The notes beneath the pieces are model-generated. The model ran no database searches. It saw only the letters and a program-made list of their open reading frames with translations, and had not been told where the DNA came from. Below are positions 44,920 through 54,338 of a stretch of DNA of 64,000 bases, in pieces. Source of the DNA: Rhizobiaceae bacterium (lineage in GTDB: Bacteria > Pseudomonadota > Alphaproteobacteria > Rhizobiales > Rhizobiaceae); assembly GCA_023953775.1 (NCBI GenBank), contig JAMLJD010000008.1, positions 23,334 to 87,333 of the forward strand. The letters are read 5' to 3'. A program made the position numbers and the translations under genes. Within the stretch, counting starts at the first letter, position 1. Every line of letters starts with the position of its first letter.

Positions 44920-45890
44920 CAGCGCTCTTTCACGTAAGGCACGCCACCGGCGCGCGGTGGAATCGCCTTACCGATGAAGCCGGCGAGCAGGATAACGGTC
45001 AAAATATAAGGCAGTGCCTGCATGAACTGCACAGGCACCTTGCCGATCAACGGCAGCGGCGACCCCTGAAGCCTGATCGACAACGCGTCGAGAAAGCCGA
45101 AAAGCAGACAGGCGAACATCGCCGGCACGGGACGCCATTTGGCGAAGATCAGGGCTGCGAGGGCGATGAAGCCCTTGCCGGCGGTCATGTCCTTCACGAA
45201 GCCGGCATTCTGCGCCAGCGCCAGATAGGTGCCCGCGACGCCGGTGAGGATGCCGGTGCAGATGACCGCGCGGTATCTGAGCCACGCGACCGAAATGCCG
45301 GCTGTGTCCACCGCCGCCGGGTTTTCGCCGACCGCGCGCAGGCGCAGGCCAAAGCGGGTCCTGAACAGCACCCACCAGGTGAATGGCACCATGAAGAAGG
45401 CGAAATAGACCAGCAGGGAGTGGCCGGACAGAAGCTCGGAGTAGATCTGACCAATGATGGGGACGTCGCGCAACTCGGCGGCGAAAGGGAGGTTCAGCGC
45501 GCCGAAGCGGCCATCGCCGGTCAAAAGCGGCGTGCGGCCGCCCTGGGAGAACCAGGCCTGGCCGAGGATGATGGTCGCGCCGGCGGCCACGAAGTTGATC
45601 GCCACGCCGGACACGATCTGGTTGCCGCGGCTGGTGATGGAGGCAAAGCCGTGTACCAGCGCCAGGAACACCGAGACGAGGATCGCGGCGGCGAGCCCGA
45701 CCCAGGCCGAGCCGGAGACGGCGGCGGCCGCGCCGCTGGCGAACGCGCCGGCGAGCATCTTGCCTTCCAGGCCGATGTCGAAAATGCCCGAGCGCTCGGA
45801 ATAGAGACCCGCCAGGCAGGCAAGCAGAAGCGGCACGGAAAGCCGTACGGTGGAGTCGAGGACCAGGATCAGGACGTTGAAGAAGTCCAT
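44919..45890 (-). CDS. Nucleoside ABC transporter permease, second operon
   Basis: A 323-residue multi-pass permease of the NupQ/YufQ type, related to the one at 764-1708. Family segments are SERSGIFDIGLEGKMLAGAF near residue 31 and GENPAAVDTAGISVAWLRY in the centre. Start and stop each share one base with neighbours (TGATG on both sides), which shows very tight coupling. With the following upstream gene product it forms the membrane pore of the second nucleoside importer. Confidence 0.95.
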   Translation of the reverse strand: MDFFNVLILVLDSTVRLSVPLLLACLAGLYSERSGIFDIGLEGKMLAGAFASGAAAAVSGSAWVGLAAAILVSVFLALVHGFASITSRGNQIVSGVAINFVAAGATIILGQAWFSQGGRTPLLTGDGRFGALNLPFAAELRDVPIIGQIYSELLSGHSLLVYFAFFMVPFTWWVLFRTRFGLRLRAVGENPAAVDTAGISVAWLRYRAVICTGILTGVAGTYLALAQNAGFVKDMTAGKGFIALAALIFAKWRPVPAMFACLLFGFLDALSIRLQGSPLPLIGKVPVQFMQALPYILTVILLAGFIGKAIPPRAGGVPYVKER

Positions 45891-47029
45891 CAGGCGCGCT
45901 CCCCCGGTGTCGCCGGAACCGCCGGCGTTGTCGACGTGAAGCTCGCGAAGATCGATTGCACGGTCGGACGGAACAGGTTTTCGAGGGCGCCGGCAAACAG
46001 GATCACCAGCCCCTGGATGATGACGATCATGTCGCGCGAGATCGCCGGCATCTCGAAGGCGAGTTCGGCACCACCCTGGTAGAGCATGCCGAAGAGGATC
46101 GCCGCGGGAACGATGCCGGCCGGGTGAGACCGTCCCATCAGCGCCACCGCAATGCCGACGAAGCCGGCGCCGGTGACGAAGTCGAGCTGCAGGCGGTGCT
46201 GGTCGCCCATGATCGGATTGAGCGCCATCATGCCGGCCAGCGCGCCCGAGATCATCATGGTGATGATGATGATGCGCGCCTCGCCGATGCCGGCATAGCG
46301 CGCGGCCTTCGGGCTGTGGCCCTGGGTGCGGATCTCGTAGCCCAGCCGCGTGCGCCAGATGATCAGCCAGACCACGAAGGCCGCCACGAGGGCGAGCAGG
46401 AAGGAAACGTTGAGCGGCGCCGAGCGCACCGGAAGGCCGATCGCGTCGAGCATCCAGTTCAGCTTCGGCAGGTGCGCGCCTTCGAGGAAGGTCCTTGTCT
46501 GCGGTGCCATCGAGCCGGCCGGCTTAAGAACGTCGACGAGCAGATAAACCATCAGGCTGGCGGCGATGAAGTTGAACATGATCGTGGTGATCACGATGTG
46601 GGAGCCGCGCTTGGCCTGCAGGAACGCCGGGATCAGCGCCCACAGCGCGCCGGCGAGCGCCGAGCCAAGGATCGCGAGCGGGAAATTGACCCACCACGGA
46701 AACGTTCCGTCAAGGGTGAGCGCGACCGCCACGACCCCAAGGCCGCCGACATAGGCCTGGCCCTCGCCGCCGATGTTGAACAGACCGCAATGAAAAGCGA
46801 CGGCGACCGCGAGCCCGGTGAAGATGAAGTTGGTTGCATAGAACAGCGTATAGGCGATGTTCTGGCCGCCCCCGAACGCCCCCTCGACGAGGATCACGGC
46901 GGCGCGGAGCGGATTTTCGCCGACCAGGAGCACGACGATACCTGCCACGGCGAAGGCGACGATCAGATTGATCAGCGGGATGAGGCCGTAGTCGGCCCAG
47001 CCGGGAAGCTTGGCATAGGGTGCGCTCAT
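45890..47029 (-). CDS. Nucleoside ABC transporter permease, second operon (first permease)
   Basis: A 379-residue permease of the NupP/YufP type with a cytoplasmic start and about ten membrane helices. Signatures are HCGLFNIGGEGQAYVGGLG near residue 80, GSHIVITTIMFNFIAASL, and RTQGHSPKAARYAGIGEARI. It begins at an ATG sharing one base with the ATPase stop (TAATG). It is the counterpart of 1705-2754. The C-terminal end is rather long and Thr/Pro-rich. Confidence 0.95.
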   Translation of the reverse strand: MSAPYAKLPGWADYGLIPLINLIVAFAVAGIVVLLVGENPLRAAVILVEGAFGGGQNIAYTLFYATNFIFTGLAVAVAFHCGLFNIGGEGQAYVGGLGVVAVALTLDGTFPWWVNFPLAILGSALAGALWALIPAFLQAKRGSHIVITTIMFNFIAASLMVYLLVDVLKPAGSMAPQTRTFLEGAHLPKLNWMLDAIGLPVRSAPLNVSFLLALVAAFVVWLIIWRTRLGYEIRTQGHSPKAARYAGIGEARIIIITMMISGALAGMMALNPIMGDQHRLQLDFVTGAGFVGIAVALMGRSHPAGIVPAAILFGMLYQGGAELAFEMPAISRDMIVIIQGLVILFAGALENLFRPTVQSIFASFTSTTPAVPATPGERA

Positions 47030-48561
47030 TATTCCGCGGCCTCCTTCGCCTCGACGCCAGCCATCAGAAGGCCCAGTTCACCCTCGCCGGCATCCGGTCC
47101 GCGCTCGCCAACGATGCGGCCGTCGAACATGACGAGGATACGGTCGGACAGCGACCGGATCTCGTCGAGTTCGACCGATACGAGCAGCACCGCCTTGCCC
47201 TGGTCGCGCATGGCGATCAAACGCTTGTGGATGAACTCGATCGCACCGACATCGACGCCGCGCGTCGGCTGGCCGACGATCAGCACCGTCGGGTCCTGTT
47301 CCATCTCCCGGGCGAGGACGATCTTCTGCTGGTTGCCGCCGGAGAAATTCGCCGTCTTGAGACGCGGGTTGGGCGGCCGGATGTCGTACTTCTCGATCTG
47401 CTGGGCGGCCTCTGTGCGCGCCTTGTCGATGTCGAGAAAAAGACCTTTCTGATATTGCGGCTCGTCATGATAACCGAGGATCGAGTTCTCATATTCCTCG
47501 AAGGGCAGGATGAGACCCATATAGTGCCGGTCTTCCGGCACATGGGCGAGCCCGCGGTCGCGCAGGTCGCCGGGCCCTGCGGCTCCCGTCACGTCGACGG
47601 GGGATCCCTCCAGCATCACCGTCCCCGACACCGCCCGGCGGATACCGGATACCGCCTCAAGCAGCTCCGACTGCCCGTTGCCGGCGACGCCAGCGATGCC
47701 GACAATCTCGCCAGCCCGGACATCGAACGACACGCCCTTGACCATCGTGACGCCGCGCGAGTCCCTGACCGTCAGGTTCCGCACCGACAGCTTTATCTCG
47801 CCAGGCTTCGCCTCGCCCTTCTCGACATGGAGCAACACGCGCCGCCCCACCATCAGTTCGGCCAGTTCCTCGACCGAGGTCTCCGATGTAGTCCGTGTGG
47901 CGACCATGGTGCCCTGGCGCATCACCGACACGGTGTCGGTGATCGCCATGATCTCGCGCAGCTTGTGGGTGATCAGGACGACGGTCTTACCCTCATCCTT
48001 CAACTGGCCGAGGATGCGGAACAGATGATCGGCTTCGGCCGGTGTCAGAACACCCGTCGGCTCATCAAGGATCAGGATGTCGGCGCCACGATAGAGCGCC
48101 TTGAGTATCTCCACGCGCTGCTGCAGGCCGACGGGCAGTTCCTCGATGATGGCGTCGGGATCGACCTCAAGGCCGTATTCGCGTTCGAGACGCTCAAGTT
48201 CCGACCGCGCCTTCGCGATCGAAGCGTTGAGCAGGGGCTCGCCTTCCATGCCAAGGATAACGTTTTCGAGTACGGAGAAATTCTGCACCAGCATGAAGTG
48301 CTGATGCACCATGCCGATGCCCTTCGCGATGGCGTCGTTGGGGGTGTTGATCGTGACCGGCTGGCCGGCAACCCTTATATCACCGGAATCGGCCTGGTAG
48401 AAGCCGTAAAGAATCGACATCAGGGTCGACTTGCCGGCTCCATTCTCGCCGATGATGCCGTGAATCGTCCCCCGCTTCACCTCGAGATTGATGTCCCGGT
48501 TTGCCCGGACGGGACCAAAGCTCTTGTTGATCCCGATAAGCTCGATCGCAGCTTCCGCCAT
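47029..48561 (-). CDS. Nucleoside ABC transporter ATP-binding protein, second operon
   Basis: A 510-residue double ATPase. The first domain has GENGAGKSTLM, LPVGLQQRVEILKAL and ILILDEPTGVLTP. The second has the degenerate GVAGNGQSELL, FSGGNQQKIVLARE and VLIVGQPTRGVDVG, standard for RbsA/YufO-type proteins. ATG 48561 with GAAGGGGAACG upstream is preferred over a longer frame. The 18-mer shared with the first operon lies 24 bases upstream. No binding-protein gene is directly beside it, but one (frameshifted) lies at 50708-51693. Confidence 0.95.
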   Translation of the reverse strand: MAEAAIELIGINKSFGPVRANRDINLEVKRGTIHGIIGENGAGKSTLMSILYGFYQADSGDIRVAGQPVTINTPNDAIAKGIGMVHQHFMLVQNFSVLENVILGMEGEPLLNASIAKARSELERLEREYGLEVDPDAIIEELPVGLQQRVEILKALYRGADILILDEPTGVLTPAEADHLFRILGQLKDEGKTVVLITHKLREIMAITDTVSVMRQGTMVATRTTSETSVEELAELMVGRRVLLHVEKGEAKPGEIKLSVRNLTVRDSRGVTMVKGVSFDVRAGEIVGIAGVAGNGQSELLEAVSGIRRAVSGTVMLEGSPVDVTGAAGPGDLRDRGLAHVPEDRHYMGLILPFEEYENSILGYHDEPQYQKGLFLDIDKARTEAAQQIEKYDIRPPNPRLKTANFSGGNQQKIVLAREMEQDPTVLIVGQPTRGVDVGAIEFIHKRLIAMRDQGKAVLLVSVELDEIRSLSDRILVMFDGRIVGERGPDAGEGELGLLMAGVEAKEAAE

Positions 48562-48584
48562 GCGCCGGCCCCGTTCCCCTTCGG

Positions 48585-48602
48585 TTTTTATCGTTTGGTC
48601 AA
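48585..48602 (-). promoter_or_regulatory. 18-nt element shared by both Bmp transporter operons (second copy)
   Basis: Read toward the operon this is TTGACCAAACGATAAAAA, identical to 5532-5549. Here it is only 24 bases from the ATPase ATG. Flanking bases differ between the two copies, so this is not simply a recent duplication of the whole upstream region. It is probably an operator or promoter element for coordinated nucleoside uptake. Confidence 0.6.
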
Positions 48603-48754
48603 AGACGTAGCATGCGTACCGATCCCTGCCAATCGCGGATTGGCCAGAACGCACTCTCGACAAAAGCCGTCGTGCTTGTCAATTTCGTCGGCATGAGATC
48701 CGTCCCAATCACACCGCTTGGCGACATCCCGCACGACCCATCAAGGCGACGCCG

Positions 48755-49189
48755 ATGAGCGGCCCGAGGCCACGCGGGCGGGACGGCTATCCGGCGTTCC
48801 GCACGATCACAACGCGCTGGATGGACAACGACCCCTACGGGCACATGAACAATGTCGTGCACTATTCGCTGTTCGACACCGCGGTGAACGGCTGGCTGAT
48901 CGAGAACGGCGCGCTCGACATCCATCATGGCAGGCAGATCGGGCTGGTCGTCGAGACCGGGTGCCGCTATTTCGGCGAACTCGCCTTCCCCGACACGATT
49001 ACCGCCGGCATCCGGGTGGCGAGGGTCGGCAACTCCTCGGTGCGCTACGAGGTCGGCCTGTTCCGCAACGATGCGGTGGAACCGGCGGCGGAAGGCTTCT
49101 TCGTCCACGTCTATGTCGACCGCCAGACACGGCGGCCGATGCCGCTGGCGCCGGCGCTACGCGCCGCCGTTGAAACGATCGCGTCATGA
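48755..49189 (+). CDS. Hotdog-fold acyl-CoA thioesterase (4HBT)
   Basis: A 144-residue thioesterase of the YbgC/FadM group. The signature TTRWMDNDPYGHMNNVVHYS near residues 19-38 contains the catalytic Asp and HMNN. It hydrolyses acyl-CoA thioesters in the cytoplasm. ATG 48755 is followed directly by the typical fold and the gene overlaps slyX by ATGA. The acyl preference cannot be read. It is divergent from the second nucleoside operon. Confidence 0.92.
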   Translation: MSGPRPRGRDGYPAFRTITTRWMDNDPYGHMNNVVHYSLFDTAVNGWLIENGALDIHHGRQIGLVVETGCRYFGELAFPDTITAGIRVARVGNSSVRYEVGLFRNDAVEPAAEGFFVHVYVDRQTRRPMPLAPALRAAVETIAS

Positions 49190-49389
49190 GCGACGACCGC
49201 CTCGCGAAGCTCGAAATTCTCGCCGCCGAGCAGGAGCGGACCATCGAAGAGCTTTCAGGCCAGCTGGCCGAACAATGGAAGCTGATCGAGCGGATGCAAA
49301 AGAAACTCGACACGCTGACCGAGCGCTTCCTCGCGCTCGAGGAACGGACCGCGCCGGACATTCCGGTGACGAAGCCGCCCCACTGGTAG
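49186..49389 (+). CDS. slyX: SlyX-family coiled-coil protein
   Basis: A 67-residue SlyX protein: a short coiled coil (RLAKLEILAAEQERTIEEL, then LIERMQKKLDTLTERF) ending in the usual conserved PPHW tail (VTKPPHW). The ATG overlaps the thioesterase stop. Function is unknown across the family. It is the last plus-strand gene before a run of damaged minus-strand genes. Confidence 0.93.
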   Translation: MSDDRLAKLEILAAEQERTIEELSGQLAEQWKLIERMQKKLDTLTERFLALEERTAPDIPVTKPPHW

Positions 49390-49392
49390 CCA

Positions 49393-50593
49393 TCACGACT
49401 CGACGCAGCGACGGCCTGTCAGCAAAGGCGCGACGAGGCACGCGCCGGCCAGGGAAACCGCTGCGAGCAGCCAGCCGAGCCCCGGCCATCCGAAGCTTTC
49501 GATTACCCATCCTGCGACCGGCGGGCCGGCAAGCGTCGTGATGCCGCCGGATTGCGCGACGAAGCCGATGACGATCGCCGCCGAGCCGCCGCGCGGAACC
49601 ACGAAGGGAATTGCCGCGAACAGCGCGGATGCGACGATACCGCCGGCCACCGCATAGACCGCCGCCGCGATCGTCGCCGTCAGGGCATCGGAGGACGTGT
49701 AGAACGGCACCGCGCTCGCGGCGCAGGCAAGAAAGCCGACGACGCCGAGGACGGCCGCGAAGCGCAGATGGCGGCCACCCATCAGAAGGCTGGCGAGAAT
49801 GTTGCCGGCCGGGACCAGAAGCGCGATCCCGCCGGCCGGTAGCAGCATGGCGTCGCCTGCCGCGGAAACATAGGCCGGAAGAAACGTGAAGAAGGCCAGC
49901 GACAGCACGACATAGGCACCGAAGGCCAGCGACACCATCAGCACTGCCGGGGAAAACGAAGCCATCAGCCGCTGCCCGCCCTCCGATCGCTCCGGTACGT
50001 CGAGGGGCGCGAGCCCCGCCGTCAGAAGCATGGCCAGCAGCGCGAAGATCGTGAACGCTCCGGCCACCGCAAGCAGGTACAGCGGCGGCTCGTAGGCGGG
50101 CAGCATGGCTGCCGCGGAGAAGTCCGCGATGGCGAAGCCGATCGGAACGAAACCGCCCCAGATCGCAAGCATGGGCGCCTTCAGCGCGTCGGGCGAGTAG
50201 TTCGCCAGCAATGCCGGCGTGCAGATCACGATCACGAGATAGCCGAGCGCCTCGATGAAGCGGGCTGCCAGGACGAGGCCCGAGCCGTCGGCGAGTGCAG
50301 AAACAGAATACCGCCGATCGCAAGCACAGCCGACGAGACGACGAAGGAGCGGAAATTGCCGAAACGGTCGATGAAAACGCGGTCGGCAGGGCGGCTATGG
50401 CGACGAAGAAGCCGAGGATGGCGGTCCAGAAAGCCGATCGCGACCAGAGACATGCCGCCTCGTCGCGGTACCAGCCGACGAGCGGCGCGATCTTGCCGAG
50501 CTGGGCGCCGGCGAAGACGCCGGCAACCTGGAGCGCGGCGAGCGCGGCAAGGCGTCTTGGGCCGGCTGGGCTGGTCAGATCGGACAGGAGCAT
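49393..50593 (-). pseudogene. Frameshifted MFS transporter
   Basis: A major facilitator of about 400 residues split by two single-base shifts. The start (MLLSDLTSPAGPRRLAALAA, ATG 50593) runs to IAALPTA; near 50387 the frame moves to RVFIDRFGNFRSFVVSSAVL, and near 50298 it moves again to ARFIEALGYLVIVICTPALL and then runs cleanly to the stop. Restoring one base at each point gives a continuous twelve-helix protein. No premature stop is seen apart from the shifts, and the remainder has normal coding quality. Sequencing indels or recent mutation are both possible. Confidence 0.75.
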
Positions 50594-50707
50594 CAGACGC
50601 AGGTCTTAGCGCCGGGCGCGCAACGCGTCGCCAGGTTGAAGGTTCCGGTTGCGCCACGAAAAAGCTACCGGAAACCCGGCGGCTTCGACTACGAAAGAGA
50701 CCCTGCC

Positions 50708-51693
50708 TCAATGCAGAGACGAGCCGTTGTCCGACATGTAGTCGTGAACATCGACCGTGCCGGCGATGATGTCGGCCTTGGCCTTTTCGACGGCAGCTTT
50801 CATCTCGTCGGTGATCAAGGGCCTCGTTGTGCTCGTCGACCGCATAGCCGACGCCGTCCTCGGCGAGACCGAGCACGTTGATGCTGACGAGAATTCGCCG
50901 TTAGCAGGATCCATGAAGGCGTCATACACGGCAACGTCGACGCGCTTGAGCATCGAGGTCAGGACTGTGGCCGGGCTGCAGGTAGTTCTGGTTGGGATCG
51001 ACGCCGATCGCCAGCTTGTCGGCATCGGCCGCCCAGCCTGAAGAACGCCGATGCCCGTGCCACCGGCCACGGCATACACCACGTCGGCGCCACGGTCGAT
51101 CTGCGACTTGGTGATTTCGCCGCCGCGGGTCGGGTCGTTCCACGCTGCCGGCGTGTCGCCGGTCATGTTCTCGAACACTTCGGTCGCACCGGCCGCCTTG
51201 GCGCCGCCGACATAGCCGCAGGCGAACTTGCGGATCAGCGGAATGTCCATACCGCCGACGAAGCCGACCTTCTTGGTTTCCGACGCCATCGCGGCGAGGA
51301 TACCGGCGAGTAGAACCTCCTGCTCCTTGTAGACGACCGAACGGACATTCGGCTTGTCGACGACCATGTCGATGATGGCGAAGTCGGTGTCGGGGAACTC
51401 GGCAGCCTTCTCGGCGCCGCGGCCAGGAAGCCGGCCATGACGATCGGATCGCGGCCGTTTCGGCGAAGCGGCGCAGCGCCTGCTCGCGCTGTGCGTCGTT
51501 CGAAATCTCGAACTCGACATATTCGATGCCGGTCTCGGACTTGAACTTCTCGGCTTTCGTTATAGGCCGCCTCGTTGAAGGACTTGTCGAACTTTCCGCC
51601 GAGATCGTAGATGATGGCGGGGCTGATATCCTGCGCAAATGCCGAAGCGGACATTTTGGCTGCGGCCAGAAGGCCAAGAACGATACGCTTCAT
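50708..51693 (-). pseudogene. Frameshifted Bmp-family nucleoside-binding protein
   Basis: A third BMP-family binding protein of about 328 residues, beginning MKRIVLGLLAAAKMSASAFAQ (signal peptide, ATG 51693) and ending VDVHDYMSDNGSSLH. Frame changes are needed near 51553, 51453, 51420, 51035, 50970, 50890 and 50815. The fragments between them (for example DADKLAIGVDPNQNYLQPG, VDVAVYDAFMDPANGEF) keep family quality throughout. This looks like the missing periplasmic partner of the second transporter at 44919-48561. Seven shifts in one kilobase with no other decay suggest a technical cause. Confidence 0.8.
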
Positions 51694-51819
51694 GTGATCC
51701 ACACCCTGTCGGTTTGTTTTACTTTTCGTTCCGACGTCCGGCGGCGCTGAACCTCGTCCGGACGTGGCAAGGCAGGGACCCCCGGCCCCCGCTCCGACCC
51801 ACTGTTGCATGCTACGGAT

Positions 51820-51840
51820 CAAAATTCACGCGGAATTTTG
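51820..51840 (-). terminator. Stem-loop after msrA
   Basis: CAAAATTC-CGCGT-GAATTTTG on the minus strand, perfect eight-base arms, beginning 20 bases after the msrA stop and upstream of the binding-protein gene. The final strand TTTTG gives a short U-run. It is AT-rich, so a weak factor-independent terminator is the best reading. Confidence 0.45.
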
Positions 51841-51860
51841 ACCTTTTGGAAAAACGCGGC

Positions 51861-52539
51861 TCACCCTGCTGCGGGCTGTTCCGCCGCCGGAATCGGGCAT
51901 GCGACGCCGGTGCCCTTCCAGGCCGCAATAGCCGTACGGGTTCTTCGACGAATATTGCTGAGTGGTCGGCTTCGGCGTAGTAGAATTCGCCGGCGGGCGC
52001 GATCTCGGTGGTGATCCTGCTGCCGCCCGCACCCTTAAACGCGGCCGCGTAGGTGTCGCGCGAGGCCAGCGCCGCTGCCGCATCTGCTCGTCGGTTGTCG
52101 TGTAGATCGTCGAGCGGTAGGTCGTGCCGACGTCGTTGCCCTGGCGCATGCCCTGGGTCGGGTCATGGCTCTCCCAGAAAATCTTGAGAAGATCGCCGAA
52201 CGACACGACCGCGGGATCGTAGACGACCAGCACCACCTCGGCATGGCCGGTCAGCCCGGTGCAGGTCTCCTGATAGGTCGGGTTGGGCGTGATGCCGCCA
52301 GCGTAGCCTACTGCCGTGACGTAGACGCCGTCGGTCTCCCAGAACAGCCGCTCGGCGCCCCAGAAACAGCCCATGCCGAACTGGACCGTCTCCAGTCCTT
52401 CGGGAAACGGTCCCTTGATCGACCGTCCCGAAACGTGGTGACGGCTGGCCGTCGGGATCGGTGCGGCACGGCCCGGCAATGCCTCCGACTCGGCCGGCAG
52501 CTTCAGCTTCTTGTTCAGCATGTCGCTCAAGAAAAACAT
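51861..52539 (-). pseudogene. msrA: Frameshifted peptide-methionine (S)-S-oxide reductase
   Basis: MsrA repairs oxidised methionine. Starting [17 protein letters not shown] (ATG 52539), the catalytic [20 protein letters not shown] and [20 protein letters not shown] are intact. Shifts near 52077, 51957 and 51918 then break it; with them repaired the end reads [20 protein letters not shown] and the stop is at 51861. The recycling Cys in GYCGL is present. As written the protein would lose its last third. The same indel pattern affects its neighbours. Confidence 0.8.
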
Positions 52540-52573
52540 CGGAAACTCCCTTCTGGATGGAGCGCTGGCCGGC

Positions 52574-52896
52574 TCATCGTTCCGGCGCGAACTGGCGCCA
52601 GGAGGCCGGCTTGCGCCCGATGGCGTAGAACAAAAGCGCCAGAACCGCGAAGACGACAAAATCGGCAGGTTGAGGAATACAAGATCATCACCGGATCCAT
52701 ATCTGCGGCAGCAGGTAGCGCTGGGTCAGCGCCTGCGCCGAATTCAGGGTTTCGGGCGACACGAGATACCAGCTCGTGCCGAGCGGCGTCAGGACCAGCG
52801 CATCGGCGGCGATCGACCGGGTCGCATCGAGCACCGCCATGATCACGGCGATCGCCAATGCAGCTCGCCAGAAGGCGGAAGATGAAACCGGATCAT
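52574..52896 (-). pseudogene. Small membrane protein gene with frameshifts
   Basis: About 107 residues once frames are joined: MIRFHLP, then AFWRAALAIAVIMAVLDATR, the middle TPLGTSWYLVSPETLNSAQA, and a C-terminal helix ([20 protein letters not shown]) ending at 52574. Two membrane helices are visible. Shifts lie near 52874, 52675 and 52655. I recognise no named family. It is 34 bases upstream of msrA and probably in its operon. Confidence 0.5.
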
Positions 52897-52969
52897 GTGC
52901 GGCGTCGGATCTGGTTCTCGACCTGTCAACGGTATGGGCCTGATGTATGGCCTCATCCGGGCATCGGCA

Positions 52970-53640
52970 ATCGCCTAACGCGAATTTGACCGACGCGTCA
53001 GGTCCCCGGGCACGGCCGGCGTCCCGTGAACCGGATGGCAGGCCATATTCCGTGCCGACACCTACGACCAGGCCCAGCAAGCCGATAAGGGCCGCGAAGT
53101 AGCCGCAGGCTCCCTCGAAGCAACTCATGTCCGTCACCGTCGCGATGCCTCCGCCGAGAAGAGAAAGCCGCCGATCGCGCCAAGCGCGCCGCCGATGACC
53201 GCTCCGACTACAGCGTTGATCACGTAGACACCGGTCGGCGGCCGCGCCCTGCCGTCCGCGACATAGCCGGCGGCGACCTGCCTCGAGCGTCGCGTGAGAT
53301 AGATCAGCGCGAGCCGACCAGTATGTAGCCGCCCGACCACAACGCACCGTATGCGCGGTGAAGACGAAGACGTCGCTCATCGCGATGAAGGCGAGCTGTC
53401 CCAGCTCCCACAGGATGTTGGCGCCCTGCCACAGAGCGAAAGCGCGCAGAAACGCCCTTGCGCGCCTCAGCGCCAGCCCGATCAGCCAACCGCCCCACAG
53501 AAGGTTCACGACCGCGCGGGCCATGTCCGCGTAGACCCACGTCACGACCTCGTCCGGCATGGAAATGTCGTAGGTCAGATGCCAGTTGGCCGGGATGTCA
53601 TAGAGGCCGACCGCAATGTTCGGCAGGACCCATAGCGACG
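52970..53640 (-). pseudogene. One or two frameshifted polytopic membrane protein genes
   Basis: Fragments in different frames read as membrane protein: LWVLPNIAVGLYDIPANWHL near 53630, NLLWGGWLIGLALRRARAFL, LGQLAFIAMSDVFVFTAHTV near 53360, GGALGAIGGFLFSAEASRR ending at 53134, and then MSCFEGACGYFAALIGLLGL. The first pieces resemble a four-helix protein; the last may be a separate small two-helix protein. Boundaries, start and number of genes cannot be fixed because of several indels near 53340, 53290 and 53150. Confidence 0.4.
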
Positions 53641-53881
53641 GGCTTACCCGCGGTCGGGCGCCCTGCGTCCCCCGCCGCCGTCGACCGTCAAAGTCTGATC
53701 ACCAAATGTTATGGCCCCATCCACGCGCTGCCTGGCTAAACAAGCGCACCGGCGTACAACTGTCAATCGGGAACTGCAGACCGACGGAAAACTGCGAAAA
53801 CGATTGGCTAACACGGCTTGGCATGACGGTCCGGATCAACTAGATGAGACCCGCGCGCCGGGTCTGTGGCCCGCGCGCTGC

Positions 53882-53971
53882 GGAGAGGTGGCCGAGTGGT
53901 TGAAGGCGCACGCCTGGAACGCGTGTGCCCACCGGGAAACCGTATCGAGGTTCAGATCCCTCTCTCCGCCA
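53882..53971 (+). tRNA. tRNA-Ser (GGA anticodon), irregular 3' half
   Basis: The 5' part is regular: GGAGAGG, D-arm TGGCCGAGTGGTTGAAGGCG, anticodon stem-loop CACGCCTGGAACGCGTG with anticodon GGA, and a long variable arm around GGGAAACC as expected for tRNA-Ser. The T-arm reads GAGGTTCAGATCCCTC instead of GAGGGTTCGAATCCCTC, one base short with a swapped GA, and the 3' acceptor is two bases short. It is either damaged or mis-sequenced; it lies within the indel-rich patch. Confidence 0.75.
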
Positions 53972-54338
53972 CCTAGTCTAACTAGTTGATATTGTTGTGT
54001 TTTATACCGCTGACTACGGCGCAGAACCGCGAAAGCTTTCGGGCAGTGTTTGGTTCTCTCGAAGTCCGGAATCTACGCATTTCCGCGACGTTTGGGCCCG
54101 TTTCTCTGCGGCGGATTTGCCAGTACGGAATGGGAGGGTACCGCTGGGTGCATTTCCTGCGATTGGTGAATCGCCTTCCATGCTCACTCTCGTTGTCCTT
54201 GCGCACTTCCGGACGCAAGACCGCTGCGCAGGTCTGATAGGACTGTTCTAGGGCGCGGCACTGATACGGTGGCGAGCCCGCTGGTCCGACTTTCAGAGAG
54301 CGGGCATCGCGTCGGGGTGATCTCAGCGCATCAGATGT
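53972..54338. other. Gene-free stretch after tRNA-Ser
   Basis: About 370 bases between the tRNA-Ser and the end of the recombinase gene. The first part is AT-rich (TAACTAGTTGATATTG), unlike its surroundings, and would be a natural attachment region for the mobile cassette. No supported gene, tRNA copy or clear repeat is seen. Confidence 0.4.

Noticed and set aside
45956..48696. Two plus-strand frames of about 500 and 560 codons opposite the nucleoside transporter genes
   Set aside because: Both are antisense shadows of well-conserved ATPase and permease genes and have no recognisable features.
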